Source: Paramoeba atlantica (taxonomy: Eukaryota > Discosea). From it: a stretch of 64,000 nt of DNA. Shown piece by piece: positions 33,838 through 45,800 of the stretch (positions are counted from its first letter, which is position 1; each line of letters begins with the position of its first letter). Position numbers and translations under genes: made by a program. The notes below the pieces were generated by a model. The model made no database searches and had not been told where the DNA came from. It saw only the letters and a list, made by a program, of their open reading frames with translations. The DNA lies in contig CDRNVI010000083.1 of assembly GCA_977017575.1 (NCBI GenBank), positions 248,001 through 312,000 of the forward strand, given 5' to 3'.

Positions 33838-36800
33838 CTTTTGTTAAGACCCTTTCTTTTGTTAAGACCCTTTCTTTTGTTAAGCCCCTTTCTTTTGTTA
33901 AGCCCCTTTCTTTTGTTAAGCCCCTTTCTTTTGTTAAGCCCCTTTCTTTTGTTAAGCCCCTTTCTTTTGTTAAGCCCCTTTCTTTTGTTAAGCCCCTTTC
34001 TTTTGTTAAGCCCCTTTCTTTTGTTAAGCCCCTTTCTTTTGTTAAGACCCTTTCTTTTGTTAAGACCCTTTCTTTTGTTAAGACCCTTTCTTTTGTTAAG
34101 ACCCTTTCTTTTGTTAAGACCCTTTCTTTTGTTAAGCCCCTTTCTTTTGTTAAGACCCTTTCTTTTGTTAAGACCCTTTCTTTTGTTAAGACTCTTTCTT
34201 TTGTTAAGACCCTTTCTTTTGTTAAGACCCTTTCTTTTGTTAAGACCCTTTCTTTTGTTAAGACCTTTTCTTTTGTTAAGACCCTTTCTTTTGTTAAGAC
34301 CCTTTGTTTTGTTAAGACCTTTTCTTTTGTTAAGACCCTTTCTTTTGTTAAGACCCTTTCTTTTCTTAAGCCCCTTTCTTTTGTTAAGACCCTTCCTTTT
34401 GTTAAGACCCTTTCTTTTGTTAAGCCCCTTTCTTTTGTTAAGCCCCTTTCTTTTGTTAAGCCCCTTTCTTTTGTTAAGCCCCTTTCTTTTGTTAAGACCC
34501 TTTCTTTTGTTAAGACCCTTTCTTTTGTTAAGACTCTTTCTTTTGTTAAGCCCCTTTCTTTTGTTAAGACCCTTTCTTTTGTTAAGACCCTTTCTTTTGT
34601 TAAGACCCTTTCTTTTGTTAAGACCCTTTCTTTTGTTAAGACCCTTTCTTTTGTTAAGACCCTTTCTTTTGTTAAGACCCTTTCTTTTGTTAAGACCCTT
34701 TCTTTTGTTAAGACTCTTTCTTTTGTTAAGACCCTTTCTTTTGTTAAGACCCTTTCTTTTGTTAAGACCCTTTCTTTTGTTAAGACCTTTTCTTTTGTTA
34801 AGACCCTTTATTTTGTTAAGACCCTTTGTTTTGTTAAGACCTTTTCTTTTGTTAAGACCCTTTCTTTTGTTAAGACCCTTTCTTTTGTTAAGCCCCTTTC
34901 TTTTGTTAAGACCCTTCCTTTTGTTAAGACCCTTTCTTTTGTTAAGCCCCTTTCTTTTGTTAAGCCCCTTTCTTTTGTTAAGCCCCTTTCTTTTGTTAAG
35001 CCCCTTTCTTTTGTTAAGCCCCTTTCTTTTGTTAAGACCCTTTCTTTTGTTAAGACTCTTTCTTTTGTTAAGCCCCTTTCTTTTGTTAAGACCCTTTCTT
35101 TTGTTAAGACCCTTTCTTTTGTTAAGACCCTTTCTTTTGTTAAGACCCTTTCTTTTGTTAAGACCCTTTCTTTTGTTAAGACCCTTTCTTTTGTTAAGAC
35201 CCTTTCTTTTGTTAAGACCCTTTCTTTTGTTAAGACCCTTTCTTTTGTTAAGACCCTTTCTTTTGTTAAGACCCTTTCTTTTATTAAGACCCTTTCTTTT
35301 GTTAAGACCCTTTCTTTTGTTAAGCCCCTTTCTTTTGTTAAGACCCTTTCTTTTGTTAAGCCCCTTTCTTTTGTTAAGACCCTTTCTTTTGTTAAGACCC
35401 TTTCTTTTGTTAAGCCCCTTTCTTTTGTTAAGACCCTTTCTTTTGTTAAGACCCTTTCTTTTGTTAAGCCCCTTTCTTTTGTTAAGACCCTTTCTTTTGT
35501 TAAGACCCTTTCTTTTGTTAAGACCCTTTCTTTTGTTAAGACCCTTTCTTTTGTTAAGACCCTTTCTTTTGTTAAGACCCTTTCTTTTGTTAAAACCCTT
35601 TCTTTTGTTAAGACCCTTTCTTTTGTTAAGACGCTTTCTTTTGTTAAGACCCTTTCTTTTGTTAAGACCCTTTCTTTTGTTAAGACCCTTTCTTTTGTTA
35701 AGCCCCTTTCTTTTGTTAAGACCCTTTCTTTTGTTAAGACCCTTTCTTTTGTTAAGACCCTTTCTTTTGTTAAGACCCTTTCTTTTGTTAAGACCCTTTC
35801 TTTTGTTAAGACCCTTTCTTTTGTTAAAACCCTTTCTTTTGTTAAGCCCCTTTCTTTTGTTAAGCCCCTTTCTTTTGTTAAGCCCCTTTCTTTTGTTAAG
35901 ACCCTTTCTTTTGTTAAGCCCCTTTCTTTTGTTAAGACCCTTTCTTTTGTTAAGCCCCTTTCTTTTGTTAAGACCCTTTCTCTTGTTAAGACCCTTTCTT
36001 TTGTTAAGACCCTTTCTTTTGTTAAGACCCTTTCTTTTGTTAAGACCCTTCCTTTTGTTAAGACCCTTTCTTTTGTTAAGACCCTTTCTTTTGTTAAGAC
36101 CCTTTCTTTTGTTAAGACCCTTTCTTTTGTTAAGCCCCTTTCTTTTGTTAAGACCCTTTCTTTTGTTAAGACCCTTTCTTTTGTTAAGACCCTTTCTTTT
36201 GTTAAGACCCTTTCTTTTGTTAAGACCCTTTCTTTTGTTAAAACCCTTTCTTTTGTTAAGCCCCTTTCTTTTGTTAAGACCCTTTCTTTTGTTAAAACCC
36301 TTTCTTTTGTTAAGCCCCTTTCTTTTGTTAAGCCCCTTTCTTTTGTTAAGACCCTTTCTTTTGTTAAGACCCTTTCTTTTGTTAAGCCCCTTTCTTTTGT
36401 TAAGACCCTTTCTTTTGTTAAGAACCTTTCTTTTGTTAAGACCCTTTCTTTTGTTAAGACCCTTTCTTTTGTTAAGACCCTTTCTTTTGTTAAGACCCTT
36501 TCTTTTGTTAAGACCTTTTCTTTTGTTAAGACCCTTTCTTTTGTTAAGACCCTTTCTTTTGTTAAGCCCCTTTCTTTTGTTAAGACCCTTTCTTTTGTTA
36601 AGCCCCTTTCTTTTGTTAAGCCCCTTTCTTTTGTTAAGACCCTTTCTTTTGTTAAGCCCCTTTCTTTTGTTAAGACCCTTTCTTTTGTTAAGACCCTTTC
36701 TTTTGTTAAGACCCTTTCTTTTGTTAAGCCCCTTTCTTTTGTTAAGACCCTTTCTTTTGTTAAGACCCTTTCTTTTGTTAAGACCCTTTCTTTTGTTAAG

Positions 36801-39800
36801 ACCCTTTCTTTTGTTAAGACCCTTTCTTTTGTTAAGACCCTTTCTTTTGTTAAAACCCTTTCTTTTGTTAAGCCCCTTTCTTTTGTTAAGCCCCTTTCTT
36901 TTGTTAAGACCCTTTCTTTTGTTAAGACCCTTTCTTTTGTTAAGACCCTTTCTTTTGTTAAGACCCTTTCTTTTGTTAAGCCCCTTTCTTTTGTTAAGAC
37001 CCTTTCTTTTGTTAAGACCCTTTCTTTTGTTAAGACCCTTTCTTTTGTTAAGACCCTTTCTTTTGTTAAGACCCTTTCTTTTATTAAGACCCTTTCTTTT
37101 GTTAAGACCCTTTCTTTTGTTAAGCCCCTTTCTTTTGTTAAGCCCCTTTCTTTTGTTAAGACCCTTTCTTTTGTTAAGCCCCTTTCTTTTGTTAAGCCCC
37201 TTTCTTTTGTTAAGACCCTTTCTTTTGTTAAGACCCTTTCTTTTGTTAAGACCCTTTCTTTTGTTAAGCCCCTTTCTTTTGTTAAGACCCTTTCTTTTGT
37301 TAAGACCCTTTCTTTTGTTAAGACCCTTTCTTTTGTTAAGACCCTTTCTTTTGTTAAGACCCTTTCTTTTGTTAAGCCCCTTTCTTTTGTTAAGACCCTT
37401 TCTTTTGTTAAGACCCTTTCTTTTGTTAAGCCCCTTTCTTTTGTTAAGACCCTTTCTTTTGTTAAGACCCTTTCTTTTGTTAAGACCCTTTCTTTTGTTA
37501 AAACCCTTTCTTTTGTTAAGCCCCTTTCTTTTGTTAAGCCCCTTTCTTTTGTTAAGACCCTTTCTTTTGTTAAGCCCCTTTCTTTTGTTAAGACCCTTTC
37601 TTTTGTTAAGACCCTTTCTTTTGTTAAGACCCTTTCTTTTGTTAAGACCCTTTCTTTTGTTAAGCCCCTTTCTTTTGTTAAGACCCTTTCTTTTGTTAAG
37701 ACCCTTTCTTTTGTTAAGCCCCTTTCTTTTGTTAAGACCCTTTCTTTTGTTAAGCCCCTTTCTTTTGTTAAGACCCTTTCTTTTGTTAAGACCCTTTCTT
37801 TTGTTAAGACCCTTTCTTTTGTTAAGACCCTTTCTTTTGTTAAGACCCTTTCTTTTGTTAAAACCCTTTCTTTTGTTAAGCCCCTTTCTTTTGTTAAGAC
37901 CCTTTCTTTTGTTAAGACCCTTTCTTTTGTTAAAACCCTTTCTTTTGTTAAGCCCCTTTCTTTTGTTAAGACCCTTTCTTTTGTTAAGCCCCTTTCTTTT
38001 GTTAAGACCCTTTCTTTTGTTAAGACCCTTTCTTTTGTTAAGCCCCTTTCTTTTGTTAAGACCCTTTCTTTTGTTAAGACCCTTTCTTTTGTTAAGACCC
38101 TTTCTTTTGTTAAGCCCCTTTTTTTTGTTAAGACCCTTTCTTTTGTTAAGACCCTTTCTTTTGTTAAGACCCTTTCTTTTGTTAAGACCCTTTCTTTTGT
38201 TAAGACCCTTTCTTTTGTTAAGACCCTTTCTTTTGTTAAGACCCTTTCTTTTGCTAAGACCCTTCCTTTTGTTAAGACCCTTTCTTTTGTTAAGACCCTT
38301 TCTTTTGTTAAGACCCTTTCTTTTGTTAAGACCCTTTCTTTTGTTAAGACCCTTTCTTTTGCTAAGACCCTTCCTTTTGTTAAGACCCTTTCTTTTGTTA
38401 AGACCCTTTCTTTTGTTAAGACCCTTTCTTTTGTTAAGACCCTTTCTTTTGTTAAGACCCTTTCTTTTGTTAAGACCCTTTCTTTTGTTAAGACCCTTTC
38501 TTTTGTTAAGACCCTTTCTTTTGTTAAGACCCTTTCTTTTGTTAAGACCCTTTCTTTTGTTAAGACCCTTTCTTTTGTTAAGACCCTTTCTTTTGTTAAG
38601 ACCCTTTCTTTTATTAAGATCCTTTCTTTTGTTAAGACCCTTTCTTTTGTTAAGCCCCTTTCTTTTGTTAAGCCCCTTTCTTTTGTTAAGCCCCTTTCTT
38701 TTGTTAAGACCCTTTCTTTTGTTAAGCCCCTTTCTTTTGTTAAGACCTTTTCTTTTGTTAAGACCCTTTCTTTTGTTAAGACCCTTTCTTTTGTTAAGAC
38801 ACTTTCTTTTGTTAAGACCCTTTCTTTTGTTAAGACCCTTTCTTTTGTTAAAACCCTTTCTTTTGTTAAGCCCCTTTCTTTTGTTAAGCCCCTTTCTTTT
38901 GTTAAGACCCTTTCTTTTGTTAAGCCCCTTTCTTTTGTTAAGACCCTTTCTTTTGTTAAGACCCTTTCTTTTGTTAAGACCCTTTCTTTTGTTAAGACCC
39001 TTTCTTTTGTTAAGACCCTTTCTTTTGTTAAGCCCCTTTCTTTTGTTAAGACCCTTTCTTTTGTTAAGCCCCTTTCTTTTGTTAAGACCCTTTCTTTTGT
39101 TAAGACCCTTTCTTTTGTTAAGACCCTTTCTTTTGTTAAGACCCTTTCTTTTGTTAAGACCCTTTCTTTTGTTAAGACCCTTTCTTTTGTTAAAACCCTT
39201 TCTTTTGTTAAGCCCCTTTCTTTTGTTAAGACCCTTTCTTTTGTTAAGCCCCTTTCTTTTGTTAAGACCCTTTCTTTTGTTAAGACCCTTTCTTTTGTTA
39301 AGACCCTTTCTTTTGTTAAGACCCTTTCTTTTGTTAAAACCCTTTCTTTTGTTAAGACCCTTTCTTTTGTTAAGCCCCTTTCTTTTGTTAAGACCCTTTC
39401 TTTTGTTAAGACCCTTTCTTTTGTTAAGACCCTTTCTTTTGTTAAGCCCCTTTTTTTTGTTAAGACCCTTTCTTTTGTTAAGACCCTTTCTTTTGTTAAG
39501 ACCCTTTCTTTTGTTAAGACCCTTTCTTTTGTTAAGACCCTTTCTTTTGTTAAGACCCTTTCTTTTGCTAAGACCCTTCCTTTTGTTAAGACCCTTTCTT
39601 TTGTTAAGACCCTTTCTTTTGTTAAGACCCTTTCTTTTGTTAAGACCCTTTCTTTTGTTAAGACCCTTTCTTTTGTTAAGACCCTTTCTTTTGTTAAGAC
39701 CCTTTCTTTTGTTAAGACCCTTTCTTTTGTTAAGACCCTTTCTTTTGTTAAGACCCTTTCTTTTGTTAAGACCCTTTCTTTTGTTAAGACCCTTTCTTTT

Positions 39801-42800
39801 GTTAAGACCCTTTCTTTTGTTAAGACCCTTTCTTTTATTAAGACCCTTTCTTTTGTTAAGACCCTTTCTTTTGTTAAGCCCCTTTCTTTTGTTAAGCCCC
39901 TTTCTTTTGTTAAGCCCCTTTCTTTTGTTAAGACCCTTTCTTTTGTTAAGCCCCTTTCTTTTGTTAAGACCCTTTCTTTTGTTAAGACCCTTTCTTTTGT
40001 TAAGACCTTTTCTTTTGTTAAGACCCTTTCTTTTGTTAAGCCCCTTTCTTTTGTTAAGACCCTTTCTTTTGTTAAGACCCTTTCTTTTGTTAAGACCCTT
40101 TCTTTTGTTAAGACCCTTTCTTTTGTTAAGACCCTTTCTTTTGTTAAGACCCTTTCTTTTGTTAAAACCCTTTCTTTTGTTAAGCCCCTTTCTTTTGTTA
40201 AGACCCTTTCTTTTGTTAAAACCCTTTCTTTTGTTAAGCCCCTTTCTTTTGTTAAGCCCCTTTCTTTTGTTAAGACCCTTTCTTTTGTTAAGACCCTTTC
40301 TTTTGTTAAGCCCCTTTCTTTTGTTAAGACCCTTTCTTTTGTTAAGAACCTTTCTTTTGTTAAGACCCTTTCTTTTGTTAAGACCCTTTCTTTTGTTAAG
40401 ACCCTTTCTTTTGTTAAGACCCTTTCTTTTGTTAAGACCTTTTCTTTTGTTAAGACCCTTTCTTTTGTTAAGACCCTTTCTTTTGTTAAGCCCCTTTCTT
40501 TTGTTAAGACCCTTTCTTTTGTTAAGCCCCTTTCTTTTGTTAAGCCCCTTTCTTTTGTTAAGACCCTTTCTTTTGTTAAGCCCCTTTCTTTTGTTAAGAC
40601 CCTTTCTTTTGTTAAGACACTTTCTTTTGTTAAGACCCTTTCTTTTGTTAAGCCCCTTTCTTTTGTTAAGACCCTTTCTTTTGTTAAGACCCTTTCTTTT
40701 GTTAAGACCCTTTCTTTTGTTAAGACCCTTTCTTTTGTTAAGACCCTTTCTTTTGTTAAGACCCTTTCTTTTGTTAAAACCCTTTCTTTTGTTAAGCCCC
40801 TTTCTTTTGTTAAGCCCCTTTCTTTTGTTAAGACCCTTTCTTTTGTTAAGACCCTTTCTTTTGTTAAGACCCTTTCTTTTGTTAAGACCCTTTCTTTTGT
40901 TAAGCCCCTTTCTTTTGTTAAGACCCTTTCTTTTGTTAAGACCCTTTCTTTTGTTAAGACCCTTTCTTTTGTTAAGCCCCTTTCTTTTGTTAAGACCCTT
41001 TCTTTTGTTAAGACCCTTTCTTTTGTTAAGACCCTTTCTTTTGTTAAGACCCTTTCTTTTGTTAAGACCCTTTCTTTTGTTAAGCCCCTTTCTTTTGTTA
41101 AGACCCTTTCTTTTGTTAAGACCCTTTCTTTTGTTAAGACCCTTTCTTTTGTTAAGACCCTTTCTTTTGTTAAGACCCTTTCTTTTGTTAAGACCCTTTC
41201 TTTTGTTAAAACCCTTTCTTTTGTTAAGCCCCTTTCTTTTGTTAAGCCCCTTTCTTTTGTTAAGACCCTTTCTTTTGTTAAGCCCCTTTCTTTTGTTAAG
41301 ACCCTTTCTTTTGTTAAGACCCTTTCTTTTGTTAAGACCCTTTCTTTTGTTAAGCCCCTTTCTTTTGTTAAGACCCTTTCTTTTGTTAAGACCCTTTCTT
41401 TTGTTAAGCCCCTTTCTTTTGTTAAGACCCTTTCTTTTGTTAAGCCCCTTTCTTTTGTCAAGACCCTTTCTTTTGTTAAGACCCTTTCTTTTGTTAAGAC
41501 CCTTTCTTTTGTTAAGACCCTTTCTTTTGTTAAGACCCTTTCTTTTGTTAAAACCCTTTCTTTTGTTAAGCCCCTTTCTTTTGTTAAGACCCTTTCTTTT
41601 GTTAAGACCCTTTCTTTTGTTAAAACCCTTTCTTTTGTTAAGCCCCTTTCTTTTGTTAAGACCCTTTCTTTTGTTAAGCCCCTTTCTTTTGTTAAGACCC
41701 TTTCTTTTGTTAAGACCCTTTCTTTTGTTAAGCCCCTTTCTTTTGTTAAGACCCTTTCTTTTGTTAAGACCCTTTCTTTTGTTAAGACCCTTTCTTTTGT
41801 TAAGCCCCTTTTTTTTGTTAAGACCCTTTCTTTTGTTAAGACCCTTTCTTTTGTTAAGACCCTTTCTTTTGTTAAGACCCTTTCTTTTGTTAAGACCCTT
41901 TCTTTTGTTAAGACCCTTTCTTTTGTTAAGACCCTTTCTTTTGTTAAGACCCTTTCTTTTGCTAACACCCTTCCTTTTGTTAAGACCCTTTCTTTTGTTA
42001 AGACCCTTTCTTTTGTTAAGACCCTTTCTTTTGTTAAGACCCTTTCTTTTGTTAAGACCCTTTCTTTTGTTAAGACCCTTTCTTTTGTTAAGACCCTTTC
42101 TTTTGTTAAGACCCTTTCTTTTGTTAAGACCCTTTCTTTTGTTAAGACCCTTTCTTTTGTTAAGACCCTTTCTTTTGTTAAGACCCTTTCTTTTATTAAG
42201 ATCCTTTCTTTTGTTAAGACCCTTTCTTTTGTTAAGCCCCTTTCTTTTGTTAAGCCCCTTTCTTTTGTTAAGCCCCTTTCTTTTGTTAAGACCCTTTCTT
42301 TTGTTAAGCCCCTTTCTTTTGTTAAGACCCTTTCTTTTGTTAAGACCCTTTCTTTTGTTAAGACCTTTTCTTTTGTTAAGACCCTTTCTTTTGTTAAGCC
42401 CCTTTCTTTTGTTAAGACCCTTTCTTTTGTTAAGACCCTTTCTTTTGTTAAGACCCTTTCTTTTGTTAAGACCCTTTCTTTTGTTAAAACCCTTTCTTTT
42501 GTTAAGCCCCTTTCTTTTGTTAAGACCCTTTCTTTTGTTAAAACCCTTTCTTTTGTTAAGACCCTTTCTTTTGTTAAGACCCTTTCTTTTGTTAAGCCCC
42601 TTTCTTTTGTTAAGACCCTTTCTTTTGTTAAGACCCTTTCTTTTGTTAAGCCCCTTTCTTTTGTTAAGCCCCTTTCTTTTGTTAAGACCCTTTCTTTTGT
42701 TAAGACCCTTTCTTTTGTTAAGCCCCTTTCTTTTGTTAAGACCTTTTCTTTTGTTAAGCCCCTTTTTTTTGTTAAGACCCTTTCTTTTGTTAAGACCCTT

Positions 42801-45800
42801 TCTTTTGTTAAGACCCTTTCTTTTGTTAAGACCCTTTCTTTTGTTAAGACCCTTTCTTTTGTTAAAACCCTTTCTTTTGTTAAGCCCCTTTCTTTTGTTA
42901 AGACCCTTTCTTTTGTTAAGACCCTTTCTTTTGTTAAGACCCTTTCTTTTGTTAAGCCCCTTTCTTTTGTTAAGACCCTTTCTTTTGTTAAGACCCTTTC
43001 TTTTGTTAAGACCCTTTCTTTTGTTAAGACCCTTTCTTTTGTTAAAACCCTTTCTTTTGTTAAGCCCCTTTCTTTTGTTAAGCCCCTTTCTTTTGTTAAG
43101 ACCCTTTCTTTTGTTAAGATCCTTTCTTTTGTTAAGACCCTTTCTTTTGTTAAGACCCTTTCTTTTGTTAAGACCCTTTCTTTTGTTAAGACCCTTTCTT
43201 TTGTTAAGACCCTTTCTTTTGTTAAGCCCCTTTCTTTTGTTAAGACCCTTTCTTTTGTTAAGACCCTTTCTTTTGTTAAGACCCTTTCTTTTGTTAAGCC
43301 CCTTTTTTTTGTTAAGACCCTTTCTTTTGTTAAGACCCTTTCTTTTGTTAAGACCCTTTCTTTTGTTAAGACCCTTTCTTTTGTTAAGCCCCTTTCTTTT
43401 GTTAAGACCCTTTCTTTTGTTAAGACCCTTTCTTTTGTTAAGACCCTTTCTTTTGTTAAGCCCCTTTTTTTTGTTAAGACCCTTTCTTTTGTTAAGACCC
43501 TTTCTTTTGTTAAGACCCTTTCTTTTGTTAAGACCCTTTCTTTTGTTAAGACCCTTTCTTTTGTTAAGACCCTTTCTTTTGTTAAGACCCTTTCTTTTGC
43601 TAAGACCCTTCCTTTTGTTAAGACCCTTTCTTTTGTTAAGACCCTTTCTTTTGTTAAGACCCTTTCTTTTGTTAAGACCCTTTCTTTTGTTAAGACCCTT
43701 TCTTTTGTTAAGACCCTTTCTTTTATTAAGACCCTTTCTTTTGTTAAGACCCTTTCTTTTGTTAAGCCCCTTTCTTTTGTTAAGCCCCTTTCTTTTGTTA
43801 AGACCCTTTCTTTTGTTAAGCCCCTTTCTTTTGTTAAGACCCTTTCTTTTGTTAAGACCCTTTCTTTTGTTAAGACCCTTTCTTTTGTTAAGACCCTTTC
43901 TTTTGTTAAGCCCCTTTCTTTTGTTAAGACCCTTTCTTTTGTTAAGACCCTTTCTTTTGTTAAGACCCTTTCTTTTGTTAAGACCCTTTCTTTTGTTAAG
44001 ACCCTTTCTTTTGTTAAGCCCCTTTCTTTTGTTAAGACCCTTTCTTTTGTTAAGACCCTTTCTTTTGTTAAGACCCTTTCTTTTGTTAAGACACTTTCTT
44101 TTGTTAAGACCCTTTCTTTTGTTAAGACCCTTTCTTTTGTTAAAACCCTTTCTTTTGTTAAGCCCCTTTCTTTTGTTAAGCCCCTTTCTTTTGTTAAGAC
44201 CCTTTCTTTTGTTAAGCCCCTTTCTTTTGTTAAGACCCTTTCTTTTGTTAAGCCCCTTTCTTTTGTTAAGACCCTTTCTTTTGTTAAGACCCTTTCTTTT
44301 GTTAAGCCCCTTTCTTTTGTTAAGACCCTTTCTTTTGTTAAGACCCTTTCTTTTGTTAAGCCCCTTTCTTTTGTTAAGACCCTTTCTTTTGTTAAGCCCC
44401 TTTCTTTTGTTAAGACCCTTTCTTTTGTTAAGACCCTTTCTTTTGTTAAGACTCTTTCTTTTGTTAAGACCCTTTCTTTTGTTAAGACCCTTTCTTTTGT
44501 TAAAACCCTTTCTTTTGTTAAGCCCCTTTCTTTTGTTAAGACCCTTTCTTTTGTTAAGCCCCTTTCTTTTGTTAAGACCCTTTCTTTTGTTAAGACCCTT
44601 TCTTTTGTTAAGACCCTTTCTTTTGTTAAGACCCTTTCTTTTGTTAAAACCCTTTCTTTTGTTAAGACCCTTTCTTTTGTTAAGCCCCTTTCTTTTGTTA
44701 AGACCCTTTCTTTTGTTAAGACCCTTTCTTTTGTTAAGACCCTTTCTTTTGTTAAGCCCCTTTTTTTTGTTAAGACCCTTTCTTTTGTTAAGACCCTTTC
44801 TTTTGTTAAGACCCTTTCTTTTGTTAAGACCCTTTCTTTTGCTAAGACCCTTCCTTTTGTTAAGACCCTTTCTTTTGTTAAGACCCTTTCTTTTGTTAAG
44901 ACCCTTTCTTTTGTTAAGACCCTTTCTTTTGTTAAGCCCCTTTCTTTTGTTAAGCCCCTTTCTTTTGTTAAGACCCTTTCTTTTGTTAAGACCCTTTCTT
45001 TTGTTAAGACCCTTTCTTTTGTTAAGACCTTTTCTTTTGTTAAGACCCTTTCTTTTGTTAAGCCCCTTTCTTTTGTTAAGACCCTTTCTTTTGTTAAGAC
45101 CCTTTCTTTTGTTAAGACCCTTTCTTTTGTTAAGACCCTTTCTTTTGTTAAGACCCTTTCTTTTGTTAAGACCCTTTCTTTTGTTAAAACCCTTTCTTTT
45201 GTTAAGCCCCTTTCTTTTGTTAAGACCCTTTCTTTTGTTAAAACCCTTTCTTTTGTTAAGCCCCTTTCTTTTGTTAAGCCCCTTTCTTTTGTTAAGACCC
45301 TTTCTTTTGTTAAGACCCTTTCTTTTGTTAAGCCCCTTTCTTTTGTTAAGACCCTTTCTTTTGTTAAGAACCTTTCTTTTGTTAAGACCCTTTCTTTTGT
45401 TAAGACCCTTTCTTTTGTTAAGACCCTTTCTTTTGTTAAGACCCTTTCTTTTGTTAAGACCTTTTCTTTTGTTAAGACCCTTTCTTTTGTTAAGACCCTT
45501 TCTTTTGTTAAGCCCCTTTCTTTTGTTAAGACCCTTTCTTTTGTTAAGCCCCTTTCTTTTGTTAAGCCCCTTTCTTTTGTTAAGACCCTTTCTTTTGTTA
45601 AGCCCCTTTCTTTTGTTAAGACCCTTTCTTTTGTTAAGACCCTTTCTTTTGTTAAGACCCTTTCTTTTGTTAAGCCCCTTTCTTTTGTTAAGACCCTTTC
45701 TTTTGTTAAGACCCTTTCTTTTGTTAAGACCCTTTCTTTTGTTAAGACCCTTTCTTTTGTTAAGACCCTTTCTTTTGTTAAGACCCTTTCTTTTGTTAAA

